Counted from the first letter of the stretch, positions 10,057-18,843 are shown. The stretch is DNA of 64,000 nucleotides from CAUPWF01 sp964367905 (GCA_964367905.1 CAYIZP010000004.1:38720-102719); one strand, 5' to 3'. Translations and numbers: made by a program. Notes: generated by a model from the letters alone, not told the origin.

Positions 10057-11691
10057 ATGCCAATTACAGATATTTTAAGACAAAATTGTGAAAAATATGG
10101 GAACGAAATCTGTTTAGTAGAAATCAACCCTGAAATTACAGAGAACAAAAGAAGCAACTGGAAGGAGTATTCTCTAATTGAGTCAACCTCCTCTGGTTCA
10201 TATCGACGTGAGATCACATGGAATGTGTTTGATGAAAAAGCGAATCGTTTTGCCAATCTACTGTTAAGCAGGGGAGTAGAAAAAGGGGATAAAGTTGCGA
10301 TTCTTTTAATGAATTCATTAGAATGGCTTCCCATCTATTTCGGAATCCTCAAGATCGGCGCACTCGCAGTTCCACTCAATTTTCGTTATGCTCCAGATGA
10401 GATTCAATATTGCTTGAAACTCGCCGATGTGCACGTTCTTATTTTTGGAACGGAATTTATTGGACGTATCGAAGAAATCTCTGATTCAATCTCAAATAAT
10501 AGGCTTCTCTTCTTTGTGGGAGAAGAATGTCCTGCATTTGCAGAGAGCTATACACAGCTAACTATGAATTGTTCTAGTCAGGCTCCTGATATTACCATCA
10601 CGGATGATGATGACGCTGCAATTTATTTTTCATCAGGAACGACAGGATTCCCAAAAGCAATCCTACACAAGCACACTAGCCTGATGCATGCCTGCTATGT
10701 TGAGCAAGCACATCACCACCAGACACATGAAGATATCTTCCTCTGCATTCCACCACTCTATCATACAGGTGCAAAAATGCACTGGTTCGGTAGCTTTCTA
10801 GTCGGCGGAAAAGGGATCTTATTAAAAGGCACACGACCAAAAGCGGTTATGGAGGCTGTTTCTGAAGAAAAATGCACCATTGTTTGGTTATTAGTTCCAT
10901 GGGCGCAAGACATCCTAGATGCCCTAGACCGTGGAGACATCTCCGCAAAAGACTACGAACTCTCACAATGGCGATTGATGCATATTGGAGCACAGCCTGT
11001 TCCGCCTAGTCTAATTCGTCGTTGGCAAGAGTACTTCCCAACACACGAATACGATACAAACTACGGTTTAAGTGAATCCATTGGACCTGGATCTGTTCAC
11101 CTTGGAATTGAAAACACGCATAAAATCGGTGCCATTGGAAAGGCTGGATATGGCTGGGAGTTGAACATCGTAGATGAAAACGGTATCCCTGTATCAAAAG
11201 GAGACATCGGCGAACTAATCCTAAAAGGACCTGGTCTTATGACCTGTTACTACAAAAACAGGAAAGCGACAGAAGAAGTCTTAAAAGACGGTTGGTTATA
11301 CACTGGAGATATGGCAAAAGAAGATGAAGACGGTTTCGTCTACCTAGTAGATCGTAAAAAAGATGTCATCATCAGCGGGGGCGAAAACCTCTATCCTGTC
11401 CAAATCGAAGATTTCATACGTAAGCATGAATGCGTCAAAGATGTAGCCGTAATCGGCCTACCACACAAACGCTTAGGCGAGGCCGCAACTGCAATCGTAG
11501 AAATCAAGGAAGACTATATCGTACTTCCCGAAGAATTAGAAGCATACTGCCAAGGACTTCCTCGCTACAAGCGACCACATAAGTTCATCTTCGCAGATGT
11601 GCCTAGAAATCCAACCGGAAAAATAGAAAAACCAAAACTTCGTGAACTCTACTGCGGTGAAAAACTAGTAGAATCTCAAAGTCGGGGATAA
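10057..11691 (+). CDS. AMP-binding acyl-CoA ligase-like enzyme
   Basis: This 544-residue class I adenylate-forming enzyme is expected to activate a carboxylic acid as acyl-AMP and pass it to coenzyme A. The phosphate-binding loop YFSSGTTGFPKAILHKH lies near residues 188-204. The hinge motif YTGDMAKEDEDGFVYLVDRK is near 424-443, and the catalytic lysine is in NPTGKIEKPKL close to the end. The whole N- and C-terminal domain set is present. The gene is alone on the plus strand with its own promoter and no pathway partner nearby, so the substrate is unknown; a fatty or aromatic acid is possible. GAAGGG precedes the ATG. Confidence 0.85.
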   Translation: MPITDILRQNCEKYGNEICLVEINPEITENKRSNWKEYSLIESTSSGSYRREITWNVFDEKANRFANLLLSRGVEKGDKVAILLMNSLEWLPIYFGILKIGALAVPLNFRYAPDEIQYCLKLADVHVLIFGTEFIGRIEEISDSISNNRLLFFVGEECPAFAESYTQLTMNCSSQAPDITITDDDDAAIYFSSGTTGFPKAILHKHTSLMHACYVEQAHHHQTHEDIFLCIPPLYHTGAKMHWFGSFLVGGKGILLKGTRPKAVMEAVSEEKCTIVWLLVPWAQDILDALDRGDISAKDYELSQWRLMHIGAQPVPPSLIRRWQEYFPTHEYDTNYGLSESIGPGSVHLGIENTHKIGAIGKAGYGWELNIVDENGIPVSKGDIGELILKGPGLMTCYYKNRKATEEVLKDGWLYTGDMAKEDEDGFVYLVDRKKDVIISGGENLYPVQIEDFIRKHECVKDVAVIGLPHKRLGEAATAIVEIKEDYIVLPEELEAYCQGLPRYKRPHKFIFADVPRNPTGKIEKPKLRELYCGEKLVESQSRG

Positions 11692-11699
11692 CCGTTGAC

Positions 11700-11742
11700 C
11701 GTTGGGGACGGGGGTAAATGTCATTTACCCCCGTCCCCAACG
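11700..11742. repeat. REP-like palindrome R1 (GGGGACGGGGG family)
   Basis: A perfect 43-base palindrome with 21-base arms around a single central T starts 9 bases after the stop codon at 11691. The arms begin cgttggggacggggg. No T-run follows, so it is not a plain intrinsic terminator. The following bases (aaataaagcctgtccc) resemble flanks of REP elements handled by REP-associated (RAYT) transposases; that link is inference. Confidence 0.85.
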
Positions 11743-11778
11743 AAATAAAGCCTGTCCCTTATGATGAATCAAAACTAC

Positions 11779-12105
11779 TTAAATACTTCTGTTCTTAATG
11801 AAACCAACAGCTCTTTCTACATCTTTAGCATAAATTTCAGATGATGATATGAATAGACACTTTTTTTCAATATATTCGGGAACATCTAATTTTGAATGTG
11901 ATGAATAGAGAATAAAATCATATCCATCTGCATCTATCTCATCAAAACCCGCAATATACTCATCATATTTAGCCAAATATGATATGTTGTTTTTCTTTAG
12001 TTCATCATTGAGTAATCTAGTATATTTCAGTACTTTAGGGGACTCCATCAAGTGCGCAAATGCATTGGATGATGGAAGAATTCGGAAAAATAATATTTTA
12101 TTCAT
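11779..12105 (-). CDS. Small alpha/beta protein of unknown function
   Basis: This is a 108-residue protein with a strong AGGAGG site before the ATG at 12105. I do not recognise it. The alternation of a hydrophobic beta strand (KILFFRILPSS), a helix, a second strand (YDFILYSSHS), a third strand (KKCLFISSSEIY) and a final helix suggests a small Rossmann-like or PTS-IIB-like fold. It lacks the phosphorylated cysteine that an IIB protein has after strand one, so a transport role is not supported. It follows the XRE regulator gene by 49 bases on the same strand and is probably co-transcribed with it. Confidence 0.6.
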   Translation of the reverse strand: MNKILFFRILPSSNAFAHLMESPKVLKYTRLLNDELKKNNISYLAKYDEYIAGFDEIDADGYDFILYSSHSKLDVPEYIEKKCLFISSSEIYAKDVERAVGFIKNRSI

Positions 12106-12154
12106 TGTATATAACCTCCTTTCTTTTTATAGTCTCTTGACACCTTTTAGAACT

Positions 12155-13141
12155 TTATTCATAAACATTAAAATTGTCCTTTCTGTACAATACTACCACT
12201 TGCACTATAGCTTGATAATACTTCCTAGCATTCAGTTCGATTCTATAGTATCTATTTCCTATCTTGAAATTATGATTATCTATTACCTGATATGTGATAT
12301 TTCGTTCTTCCATCACATCGACCAAGTATTGTATCGACTCTTGCTTGTTAGAAAACATCTGCTCTGTTGGTATCCAAATTTCACGTGTGCTATCCCTCGG
12401 TCTGAAAAATTTAGGCACTACAATCTTATTTAGTAAAATTCTTATTTCTCCACTTAATTCTTTATTGGTAATATCATACACAGAACTTTTTCTCAATCTC
12501 TTAATATATTCCTTTGAACAAATATATTGTAATTCTCCCATACAATCCAACACTGTTGCAATACGCATAATGTCTACATCTTCACCTTGATGTTCCATTA
12601 CTTGTATAGCCTCATTATATTTTTCTTGTGAAACCTTATAACATTTCCTCTGAAAATCCTGCTTATCAATATCCCTATCAAGGATGGAATTAGCCGTTGT
12701 CACCCATCCTACATCCTTTAATTCAGCTATTATATCACCTAGACTTCCGATTTTTTTGAAATTCAGTAAATAAATAATCTTATCAATTTTTTTGTATTTT
12801 TTCTTGTTTTTTTCTATATCATGAACTGGTGTTTCATCTAAAAGAAAATATAGAAGAATTTTTATCATCTCCATATCATGCTCCACCGCCTTCGCAAACT
12901 CCTCTGCAACATCTTTGTCTAATCCTGCAGCTTTCCGTTCTCCCTCAATCAATTCACGCACATCAACTGAATAGAAATCCGCCATTTCAAGTAGAATATC
13001 TAAATCAGGCATATTATTCCCGGTTTCCCATCTAGAGATCGTTCTTGCTGTCACATCAAATTGTGTTGCCAGCATCTCTTGAGTTAAACCCTTTTCTTTT
13101 CTTAACTCTTTAAAAAAATGACCTGTTTTTTTCTGATTCAT
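12155..13141 (-). CDS. XRE-family transcriptional regulator with long C-terminal domain
   Basis: The first 70 residues form a classic lambda-Cro type helix-turn-helix (LRKEKGLTQEMLATQF then TARTISRWETGNNMPDLD), as in HTH_3 regulators. The remaining 250 residues are lysine-rich, mostly helical and then beta-like at the end (NRYYRIELNARKYYQAIVQ), and match no domain I can name. They may sense a ligand or protein. The ATG at 13141 follows AAGGAG. The gene has its own promoter-like site at 13187-13215 and probably controls itself and the small gene downstream. Confidence 0.8.
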   Translation of the reverse strand: MNQKKTGHFFKELRKEKGLTQEMLATQFDVTARTISRWETGNNMPDLDILLEMADFYSVDVRELIEGERKAAGLDKDVAEEFAKAVEHDMEMIKILLYFLLDETPVHDIEKNKKKYKKIDKIIYLLNFKKIGSLGDIIAELKDVGWVTTANSILDRDIDKQDFQRKCYKVSQEKYNEAIQVMEHQGEDVDIMRIATVLDCMGELQYICSKEYIKRLRKSSVYDITNKELSGEIRILLNKIVVPKFFRPRDSTREIWIPTEQMFSNKQESIQYLVDVMEERNITYQVIDNHNFKIGNRYYRIELNARKYYQAIVQVVVLYRKDNFNVYE

Positions 13142-13186
13142 GGCTTATCTCCTTTTTAACATCTCTTCTTTCAAGATTACTTTACT

Positions 13187-13215
13187 ATAATATTGCAAAA
13201 AAGAACACGACACAA
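13187..13215 (-). promoter_or_regulatory. Candidate promoter of the XRE regulator
   Basis: On the minus strand TTGTGT (13215-13210) and TATTAT (13192-13187) are 17 bases apart, about 50 bases before the start codon. Confidence 0.5.
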
Positions 13216-13228
13216 AGCGAGAGTCGTG

Positions 13229-13271
13229 CATTGGGGACGGGGGTAAATGTCATTTACCCCCGTCCCCAATG
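13229..13271. repeat. REP-like palindrome R2 (GGGGACGGGGG family)
   Basis: This is a 43-base perfect palindrome with 21-base arms and one central base, nearly identical to R1. It differs only by cat instead of cgt at the left tip and by the matching atg instead of acg at the right tip, so the pairing is preserved. It starts 9 bases beyond the tenA stop codon. A half-copy (tacgtccccaatgacg) follows on the tenA side at about 13281-13297. Confidence 0.85.
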
Positions 13272-13279
13272 ACGAAAAA

Positions 13280-13945
13280 CTACGTCCCCAATGACGACAA
13301 TGACGACATTTTCCAAAACTCTATTTCATGTACACTACCCTTGTAGAATATCTCTTTTAGATGCTCTTTTCTTTCCTCGCTAATGTCTGCACAGATTCGA
13401 TCTACATATGCGCACCATTCCTCACACGCAACACCATAAGAATCTGTAGTGTAATCTGCAACCATATCCCAATACTTTATCTGTTTGATATCTGGGTACT
13501 CTTCTACCACTTTCTTCCATACCCAATAATAACTCAGGGTACATGGAAGTGTCGCCATTAAAATTTCAGCTGCATCTCCTGTTTTTGCGATGTCTAACAT
13601 AAAGTCACAATAGGCTTTTGTAACTGGTGTTGGTGGTACCGCCTCGGCCTCTTCTGGGCTAATCCCCCAGCTATCCAGATAGACCAATCTTGTCGCTCCT
13701 TCACTTTCGTTAACAAAACTCATCAGCGAATAATATACCTTCATCTCTTCTAGCGATGATGCACGATACATTGCAATTGCAAATGATCTCGCGTACTCCT
13801 TGAGATATAAGGTATCTTGAATCATATAATGCTTAAATACTTCCTCGCTCATCTTATCTGTTGCAACATCTGTCACAAAATCACTGCGGAAGCACTCTAA
13901 CCATGCTTCGTGGGAGTATTCCAATACTTCTTTCATAAAACTCAT
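13280..13945 (-). CDS. tenA: TenA family thiaminase II / aminopyrimidine aminohydrolase
   Basis: This 221-residue all-helical protein matches TenA, which hydrolyses the aminomethyl- or formylaminopyrimidine breakdown products of thiamine so that the pyrimidine can be salvaged. The nucleophilic cysteine motif is present as TLPCTLSYYWVW, and the C-terminal glutamate motif as FYKGSVHEIEFWKM. The N terminus (DKMSEEVFKHYMIQDTLYL) is also characteristic. The ATG at 13945 follows GAGGAG. It lies 21 bases downstream of the thiamine-transporter gene, which supports a role in thiamine salvage. Confidence 0.92.
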   Translation of the reverse strand: MSFMKEVLEYSHEAWLECFRSDFVTDVATDKMSEEVFKHYMIQDTLYLKEYARSFAIAMYRASSLEEMKVYYSLMSFVNESEGATRLVYLDSWGISPEEAEAVPPTPVTKAYCDFMLDIAKTGDAAEILMATLPCTLSYYWVWKKVVEEYPDIKQIKYWDMVADYTTDSYGVACEEWCAYVDRICADISEERKEHLKEIFYKGSVHEIEFWKMSSLSSLGT

Positions 13946-13966
13946 ATACTCTGTCTCCTCTTACTT

Positions 13967-14569
13967 CTATTGATGTGCTCCAATACTTCTCTTGATAATG
14001 TTAAACGGTAAAATAACCATCACCACAAGTGCCATTAAATTCTCTAATCCATGAGCTGATACATTCACGATTAAGCTATATGCCCAAACCCCTTGTCCTT
14101 CTGGTGCATATTGTCCAAAGAACACGACTCCGGCAAAAACATGTCCTACGATACTAATTACAAGTGCCAATAGAGCCCCCAACAATATCTTATACCTCTT
14201 ATCTGTTCCAAATACTGCCGCAAGTGCTAGGCAACTGTAGCACATCAGATGTTCTACGATAATCTGCGCCCAGTGAATCGGCACCCATGATGGTTGTAAA
14301 AATATCGCTAGGATTCCGACTACTATTCCGCTGTAAAATGCTGGCTTGATTCCATAGACCACTGCCAATACCATAATCGGCAATACTGATAATAAGGTCA
14401 CCCTTCCAGTTGTTGGCAATACGATGTACATCATTCTTAGCACCAATGTAATAGCAACGATGACACCACAACTTGTCAACATCTTCGTATTAAACTTTGT
14501 ATGCCAACAAAGTTTCAACATCATGGCATAATATGCCCCTGTAACCCCAAAAATCAAAATATTTTGCAT
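13967..14569 (-). CDS. thiT: ECF transporter S component for thiamine, ThiT-like
   Basis: This hydrophobic protein of about 200 residues with six predicted membrane spans matches the ThiT thiamine-binding S component of energy-coupling-factor transporters. Its C-terminal half has GHVFAGVVFFGQYAPEG and YSLIVNVSAHGLEN, which correspond to the thiamine-binding segment of ThiT. The frame is open to a GTG at 14608, but the ATG at 14569 has GAGGG five bases upstream and is preferred. The shared ECF ATPase module is not in the window. I looked for a TPP riboswitch in the 98-base leader and saw none of its conserved words. Confidence 0.82.
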   Translation of the reverse strand: MQNILIFGVTGAYYAMMLKLCWHTKFNTKMLTSCGVIVAITLVLRMMYIVLPTTGRVTLLSVLPIMVLAVVYGIKPAFYSGIVVGILAIFLQPSWVPIHWAQIIVEHLMCYSCLALAAVFGTDKRYKILLGALLALVISIVGHVFAGVVFFGQYAPEGQGVWAYSLIVNVSAHGLENLMALVVMVILPFNIIKRSIGAHQ

Positions 14570-14667
14570 CTCTTCCCTCTTCCTTTTTACATGAAAAGAG
14601 CTATACACCTACTTATCAATGCATAACTCTTTGCTTCATTCATTCATTTATTTACTACATTCTAAGA

Positions 14668-15225
14668 CTACGCTCTAGACAAGTATTCTCCTGTACGTGT
14701 ATCAATCTTCAACACATCACCTTGCTCAACGAACAATGGTACATATACTGTTGCACCTGTCTCAACGATTGCTGGCTTTGTTGCACCTTGTGCTGTATCG
14801 CCTTTGAATCCTGGCTCTGTTTCAATGATTGCCAATTCAACAAATAATGGTGGCTCTACTGCGAATACGTTTCCATTGTGTGAACAGATTTTAACAAATT
14901 CATTTTCTTTTACAAATTTCAAAGCATCTCCAATTGCATCTTCATTCAATGCGATTTGCTCGAATGTTTCCCCATCCATAAAGTGAAATAATTCACCATC
15001 TGAATATAGGTATTGCATGTCTTTTCTCTCGATATGAGCTTTTGGGAATTTCTCGGTAGGTCTAAAAGTCTTCTCTACCACTGCTCCTGATATAATATTT
15101 CTTAGTTTTGTTCTTACAAACGCTGCACCTTTTCCCGGTTTTACATGTTGAAATTCCAATATCTGAAAAATATTGTTTTCTATTTGAAGTGTAACACCAT
15201 TTTTAAAATCTCCTGCTGAAATCAT
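14668..15225 (-). CDS. efp: Translation elongation factor P
   Basis: EF-P relieves ribosome stalling at polyproline. The 185-residue product has the usual three beta-barrel domains and ends in the family signature GDVLKIDTRTGEYLSRA. The tip loop carries Lys32 in HVKPGKGAAF, the position modified in many bacteria. The ATG at 15225 follows AAGGAGGA. A TTGAAA/TAAACT pair with 17-base spacing upstream is a weak promoter candidate. Full length. Confidence 0.97.
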   Translation of the reverse strand: MISAGDFKNGVTLQIENNIFQILEFQHVKPGKGAAFVRTKLRNIISGAVVEKTFRPTEKFPKAHIERKDMQYLYSDGELFHFMDGETFEQIALNEDAIGDALKFVKENEFVKICSHNGNVFAVEPPLFVELAIIETEPGFKGDTAQGATKPAIVETGATVYVPLFVEQGDVLKIDTRTGEYLSRA

Positions 15226-15285
15226 TTGTATTCCTCCTTAATCTTCACTACCTTATAGTTTATAATAACTTACGACTTTTTTCAA

Positions 15286-15786
15286 CTACTTATTTTTATG
15301 TTTCTCATAAGATTTGAGCACAATTTGCTCCAAGTAACGTTTTAACACGATTTGTATCTCCTCTTTTGGGTTCATCGGCATTACTAAGAAACTCCTAATA
15401 TTTGCTCTTTTCGCTCCCCAAACATCTGTAAATAACTGATCACCCACAAAAATCGTATTGCTTTCATCGGTTCCCATAATCGTCATCGCCTTCTTGTAAT
15501 TCTTCGTAGACGGCTTATGCGCGTCATAGATATAGTCAACCCCGATATTTTGATTAAACATCTTCACGCGTGCCTCCTTGTTGTTCGATATCAAGCAACA
15601 AGAAAATCCTAGTTCCTTTAGATCTGTAAATAATTTCTTAGCGCGATCATCTGCTGGTGCCCCATGAGGAACCAAAGTATTGTCAACATCAAAAATCACA
15701 CCACGAATCCCCTCGTTATATAATTCCTTGAATGGAATAACATAGGTTGACTTATAATATTCATCTGGATAAAAGTATTTTAACAT
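15286..15786 (-). CDS. yqeG: YqeG family HAD IIIA-type phosphatase
   Basis: This is a small HAD-superfamily phosphatase of the YqeG type, close to the mitochondrial-type phosphatidylglycerophosphatase family. Motif I is VIFDVDNTLVPHGAP, motif II lies in CCLISNNKE, and motif IV is in IFVGDQLFTDVWGAKRAN. The frame is open to 15804, but that start falls in a hairpin. The ATG at 15786 has GAGGAGGG three bases upstream and gives a 166-residue protein of usual length. The upstream neighbours gpsA and plsY make phospholipid precursors, which fits a lipid phosphatase role, although the substrate is not proven by sequence. Confidence 0.88.
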   Translation of the reverse strand: MLKYFYPDEYYKSTYVIPFKELYNEGIRGVIFDVDNTLVPHGAPADDRAKKLFTDLKELGFSCCLISNNKEARVKMFNQNIGVDYIYDAHKPSTKNYKKAMTIMGTDESNTIFVGDQLFTDVWGAKRANIRSFLVMPMNPKEEIQIVLKRYLEQIVLKSYEKHKNK

Positions 15787-15799
15787 TTTCCCTCCTCGT

Positions 15800-15830
15800 G
15801 GCATTGGAAGGCTCTCTGCCTTCCAATGCC
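15800..15830. terminator. Perfect hairpin before the yqeG ribosome-binding site
   Basis: Arms of 13 bases (ggcattggaaggc and its complement) enclose a tctct loop. It lies between gpsA and yqeG, immediately upstream of the yqeG Shine-Dalgarno site. No T-run follows, so it could be an attenuator, a processing site or an RNA stabiliser rather than a full terminator. Confidence 0.55.
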
Positions 15831-15835
15831 TTGTT

Positions 15836-15881
15836 GGGGACAGGGGAGATATGAAGCAAGCTTCATCCTACCCCCATCCCC
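15836..15881. repeat. REP-like palindrome R3 (degenerate)
   Basis: Outer arms ggggacaggggag and taccc-ccatcccc pair imperfectly around a perfect inner hairpin (atgaagc-aa-gcttcat). It starts 10 bases after the gpsA stop codon and belongs to the same family as R1, R2 and R4. Confidence 0.65.
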
Positions 15882-15890
15882 TTGCACGCA

Positions 15891-16865
15891 TTATCTCATC
15901 ATTAACGTTTTTACAGCTTCGCTAGCTTGTTTGCCTTCAAATAACACCGCATTCACTTCGTTTACAATCGGAAGTTCCACACCATATTGTTCTCCTAATT
16001 TCTTCGCAGCCTTCGCCGAATAGACACCTTCCACCACCATTTTCACCTCTTCCATGGCTTCTTCCATGGTTTTTCCTTGTCCCATGAGGTATCCTGCTTT
16101 TCGATTTCGACTGTGAACACTTGCACAGGTTACAATCAAATCACCGATTCCTGTCAATCCATTGAAGGTCTCTAATTCTCCACCCATTTTCACACCCAAT
16201 CGACCGATTTCAGCCACTCCGCGTGTGATAAGTGCCGCCTTGGTATTATCTCCATATCCTAGACCATCAGCAATCCCCGCCGCTAGTGCTATGACATTTT
16301 TCAAGGAGCCACCAAGTTCAATTCCCTTGATATCCGTACTTGTATATACACGAAATGTTTCGTTTTTAAATATCTGTTGCAGATACTCTGCATCTTGAAT
16401 ATCTTTTGCCCCAATCACAACCGTAGTCGGTAAGTTTTTCCCCACTTCTTCAGCATGACTCGGTCCAGATAATACTGTAACTGTTGCATTTGGAATCTCT
16501 TCCTCAATTTGCTCACTCAGAGTCATCAGAGTACTTTCTTCAATCCCCTTGGCTACATCCACGACGATTTGCCCTTCGCAAACAAATGGTTTCATCATTC
16601 TAGCCGTGCTTCTTGTAAATGGAGAAGGAACTGCTAAGACACAGAAATCCATGTCTTCAATCGCCTCTTGTAAAACCTTGGTAATCTGAATATTCTCCGA
16701 AATCTCCACACCTGGTAACTTTGTCTCGTGTACTCTTTTCTTCTTCAACATCTCCACTTCGTCATCTAAGATAGACCATATGGTCACATCATGTCCATTC
16801 GATTCTAACAGTACAGCCAAGGCTGTCCCCCAACTCCCTGCACCAATCATTCCAACTTTAGCCAT
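15891..16865 (-). CDS. gpsA: NAD(P)-dependent glycerol-3-phosphate dehydrogenase
   Basis: GpsA reduces dihydroxyacetone phosphate to sn-glycerol 3-phosphate for phospholipid synthesis. The product shows the N-terminal dinucleotide fold GMIGAGSWGTALA and the catalytic lysine region GGSLKNVIALAAGIADGLGYGDNTKAALITRG split around Lys in SLKN. The frame opens at 16889, but the ATG at 16865 (MAKVGMIG) has GGGAGG upstream and gives the usual 324 residues. It overlaps the plsY stop by 8 bases, so the two enzymes that make and use glycerol 3-phosphate are translationally coupled. Confidence 0.95.
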   Translation of the reverse strand: MAKVGMIGAGSWGTALAVLLESNGHDVTIWSILDDEVEMLKKKRVHETKLPGVEISENIQITKVLQEAIEDMDFCVLAVPSPFTRSTARMMKPFVCEGQIVVDVAKGIEESTLMTLSEQIEEEIPNATVTVLSGPSHAEEVGKNLPTTVVIGAKDIQDAEYLQQIFKNETFRVYTSTDIKGIELGGSLKNVIALAAGIADGLGYGDNTKAALITRGVAEIGRLGVKMGGELETFNGLTGIGDLIVTCASVHSRNRKAGYLMGQGKTMEEAMEEVKMVVEGVYSAKAAKKLGEQYGVELPIVNEVNAVLFEGKQASEAVKTLMMR

Positions 16866-17511
16866 TACTTGCCTCCCGCTTCTTAGCACCTATCTTATTC
16901 TCTGTACCACTCATCAGTCTCTGTATATTCAACTTATGTCTATATACTGCTAATACAACAAGAAATGTTACCAATGCATATAACTCATACATATTCTCTG
17001 TATTCATCAAAAAGATTCCATACACACCATTCATTATAATTCCAATTGCAAATACAGAAATCAAAACAATAGATCCCACCGAAACATACTTTGTAACTGC
17101 AACAACAACAACAAATATTGCACAAGCAACAATTGCTACTTTCCAATCAATAGCTAATGCCAGTCCAACTGTCGTCGCAATTCCTTTTCCACCCTTAAAC
17201 TTCAAATAAAAGGGGAAATTATGTCCTAATACAGTTCCAACACCTGTGTACATACACAATAGCGGCAAAGTCTCTTGATATGTATTCTGGAAGAAGAACC
17301 TTGTGATAGCAATCGCCGCCACACACTTTAAACTATCCCCTAAAAATGTGATAACCCCTGCCTTCTTCCCAAGGGTACGAAGTGCATTCGTACTCCCTGC
17401 ATTCCCACTTCCATGTTCCCGTATATCGATATGGTGTAATTTCCCATATATAAAACCTGTTTGAATTAGACCAAATACGTATCCAATTGCTAAGCAAATC
17501 AGTCGTTCCAT
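16858..17511 (-). CDS. plsY: Glycerol-3-phosphate acyltransferase PlsY
   Basis: PlsY transfers an acyl group from acyl phosphate to glycerol 3-phosphate at the inner membrane, the first step of phosphatidic acid synthesis. The 217-residue protein has several membrane spans and the three family motifs. They are GSGNAGSTNALRTLG near residue 35, GHNFPFYLKFKGGKGIATT near 96, and a third near NTENMYELYA. It overlaps gpsA and follows der by 6 bases. Confidence 0.95.
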   Translation of the reverse strand: MERLICLAIGYVFGLIQTGFIYGKLHHIDIREHGSGNAGSTNALRTLGKKAGVITFLGDSLKCVAAIAITRFFFQNTYQETLPLLCMYTGVGTVLGHNFPFYLKFKGGKGIATTVGLALAIDWKVAIVACAIFVVVVAVTKYVSVGSIVLISVFAIGIIMNGVYGIFLMNTENMYELYALVTFLVVLAVYRHKLNIQRLMSGTENKIGAKKREASNG

Positions 17512-17517
17512 CTGTGC

Positions 17518-18843
17518 CTATTTCTCCTTTCGCTCGCGTATAAAGAATTTCAAGGAAGTCCCTTTGAATCCAAATGCTTCTCGAATCTTATTTTCTAAAT
17601 ATCTCGTATATGAGAAGTGCATCAATTCTTTGTCGTTGACAAAGATGACAAAGGTTGGTGGTTTTACCGCAACCTGAGTAATATAATACAATTTCAATCG
17701 CTTACCTTTATCCGAAGGCGGTTGTTGAAGCGCCACAGCCTCTGCCATAATCTCGTTCAATACACCAGTTTGAATTCTCAATGTGCTATTTTCAATTACC
17801 ACATCAATCATCTCATATAACTTCGGTAATCTCTGCCCTGTAAGCGCTGACACATACATGATTTCTGCATATGGCATATACGCCAACACTTGGCGAATCT
17901 TACCCTCGTACTCCTTCATGGTCTTATCATGTTTCTCAATGGCATCCCACTTATTTACAACAATGATGACACCCTTTCCACGCTCGTGTGCAATTCCTGC
18001 AATCTTCGCATCCTGCTCTGTAATTCCCTCTACTGCATCAATTACCATAAGCACCACATCGGCACGTTCCACCGCTGTTACCGTACGAATAATACTATAT
18101 CGCTCTAGTTCTTCCTTGATCTTACTCTTTCTTCGAAGTCCTGCTGTGTCAATGAATACATATTCTTTTCCATTGAACTTGACCGCTGTATCGATTGCAT
18201 CCCTTGTAGTTCCAGCAATATCTGATACAATAACTCTGTCTTTTCCTAATAACTTATTTACAATGGAAGATTTCCCTACATTTGGTTTCCCTACAATCGC
18301 GATCTTCGGTCTTTCATCCTCTTCTGCATCCCCATCATAATTTTCTGGGAATAAAGAAGTCACCTCATCTAATAAGTCTCCAATTCCTAGTCGAGACGCA
18401 GAAGATACTGGATGTGGTTCTCCAATTCCCAAATTATAGAACTCATAGACGTCTGCCATCATCTTTTGAAAGCTATCCACCTTATTAACCGCAAGCACTA
18501 CTGGCTTTCCTGAACGACGAAGCATATCCGCCACTTTAGAGTCTGAATCAATCAAACCTTGTTTCACATCAGTCAGAAAAATAATGACATCTGCTGTATC
18601 AATGGCAATCTGCGCCTGTTCTCGCATCTGTGAAAGAATAATATCCTTACTCTCTGGCTCGATACCACCTGTATCGATCAAAGTAAAGTTCTTATTTAGC
18701 CAATTTACTTCTGCATATATTCTATCCCTCGTAACACCAGGTGTGTCTTTTACAATCGAAATCATCTCGCCTGCCAACACATTAAATAATGTGGATTTCC
18801 CCACATTTGGCCTTCCTACGATGGCTACTATCGGTTTACTCAT
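17518..18843 (-). CDS. der: Ribosome biogenesis GTPase Der
   Basis: Der (EngA) is an essential GTPase with two tandem G domains that matures the 50S subunit. The first P-loop is GRPNVGKST near residue 10, the second GKPNVGKSS near 184, each with its own DTxG (IDTGG, IDTAG) and NKxD (NKVDS, NKWDA) motifs. A KH-like C-terminal domain ends in FKGTSLKFFIRERKEK. The 441-residue length is normal. Its ATG overlaps the end of the DUF512 gene by 4 bases. Confidence 0.97.
   Translation of the reverse strand: MSKPIVAIVGRPNVGKSTLFNVLAGEMISIVKDTPGVTRDRIYAEVNWLNKNFTLIDTGGIEPESKDIILSQMREQAQIAIDTADVIIFLTDVKQGLIDSDSKVADMLRRSGKPVVLAVNKVDSFQKMMADVYEFYNLGIGEPHPVSSASRLGIGDLLDEVTSLFPENYDGDAEEDERPKIAIVGKPNVGKSSIVNKLLGKDRVIVSDIAGTTRDAIDTAVKFNGKEYVFIDTAGLRRKSKIKEELERYSIIRTVTAVERADVVLMVIDAVEGITEQDAKIAGIAHERGKGVIIVVNKWDAIEKHDKTMKEYEGKIRQVLAYMPYAEIMYVSALTGQRLPKLYEMIDVVIENSTLRIQTGVLNEIMAEAVALQQPPSDKGKRLKLYYITQVAVKPPTFVIFVNDKELMHFSYTRYLENKIREAFGFKGTSLKFFIRERKEK

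Noticed and set aside
10023..10334. 103-residue frame antisense to the acyl-CoA-ligase-like gene
   Set aside because: It covers the promoter and 5' part of a clearly real gene and resembles no known protein.
11700..11742. Ordinary intrinsic terminator
   Set aside because: The stem is very stable but no T-run follows on the plus strand; its near-identical copies elsewhere argue for a dispersed repeat.
14570..14667. TPP riboswitch before thiT
   Set aside because: The conserved CTGAGA and ACCTGATCTGG-type words are absent and the spacer is too short.
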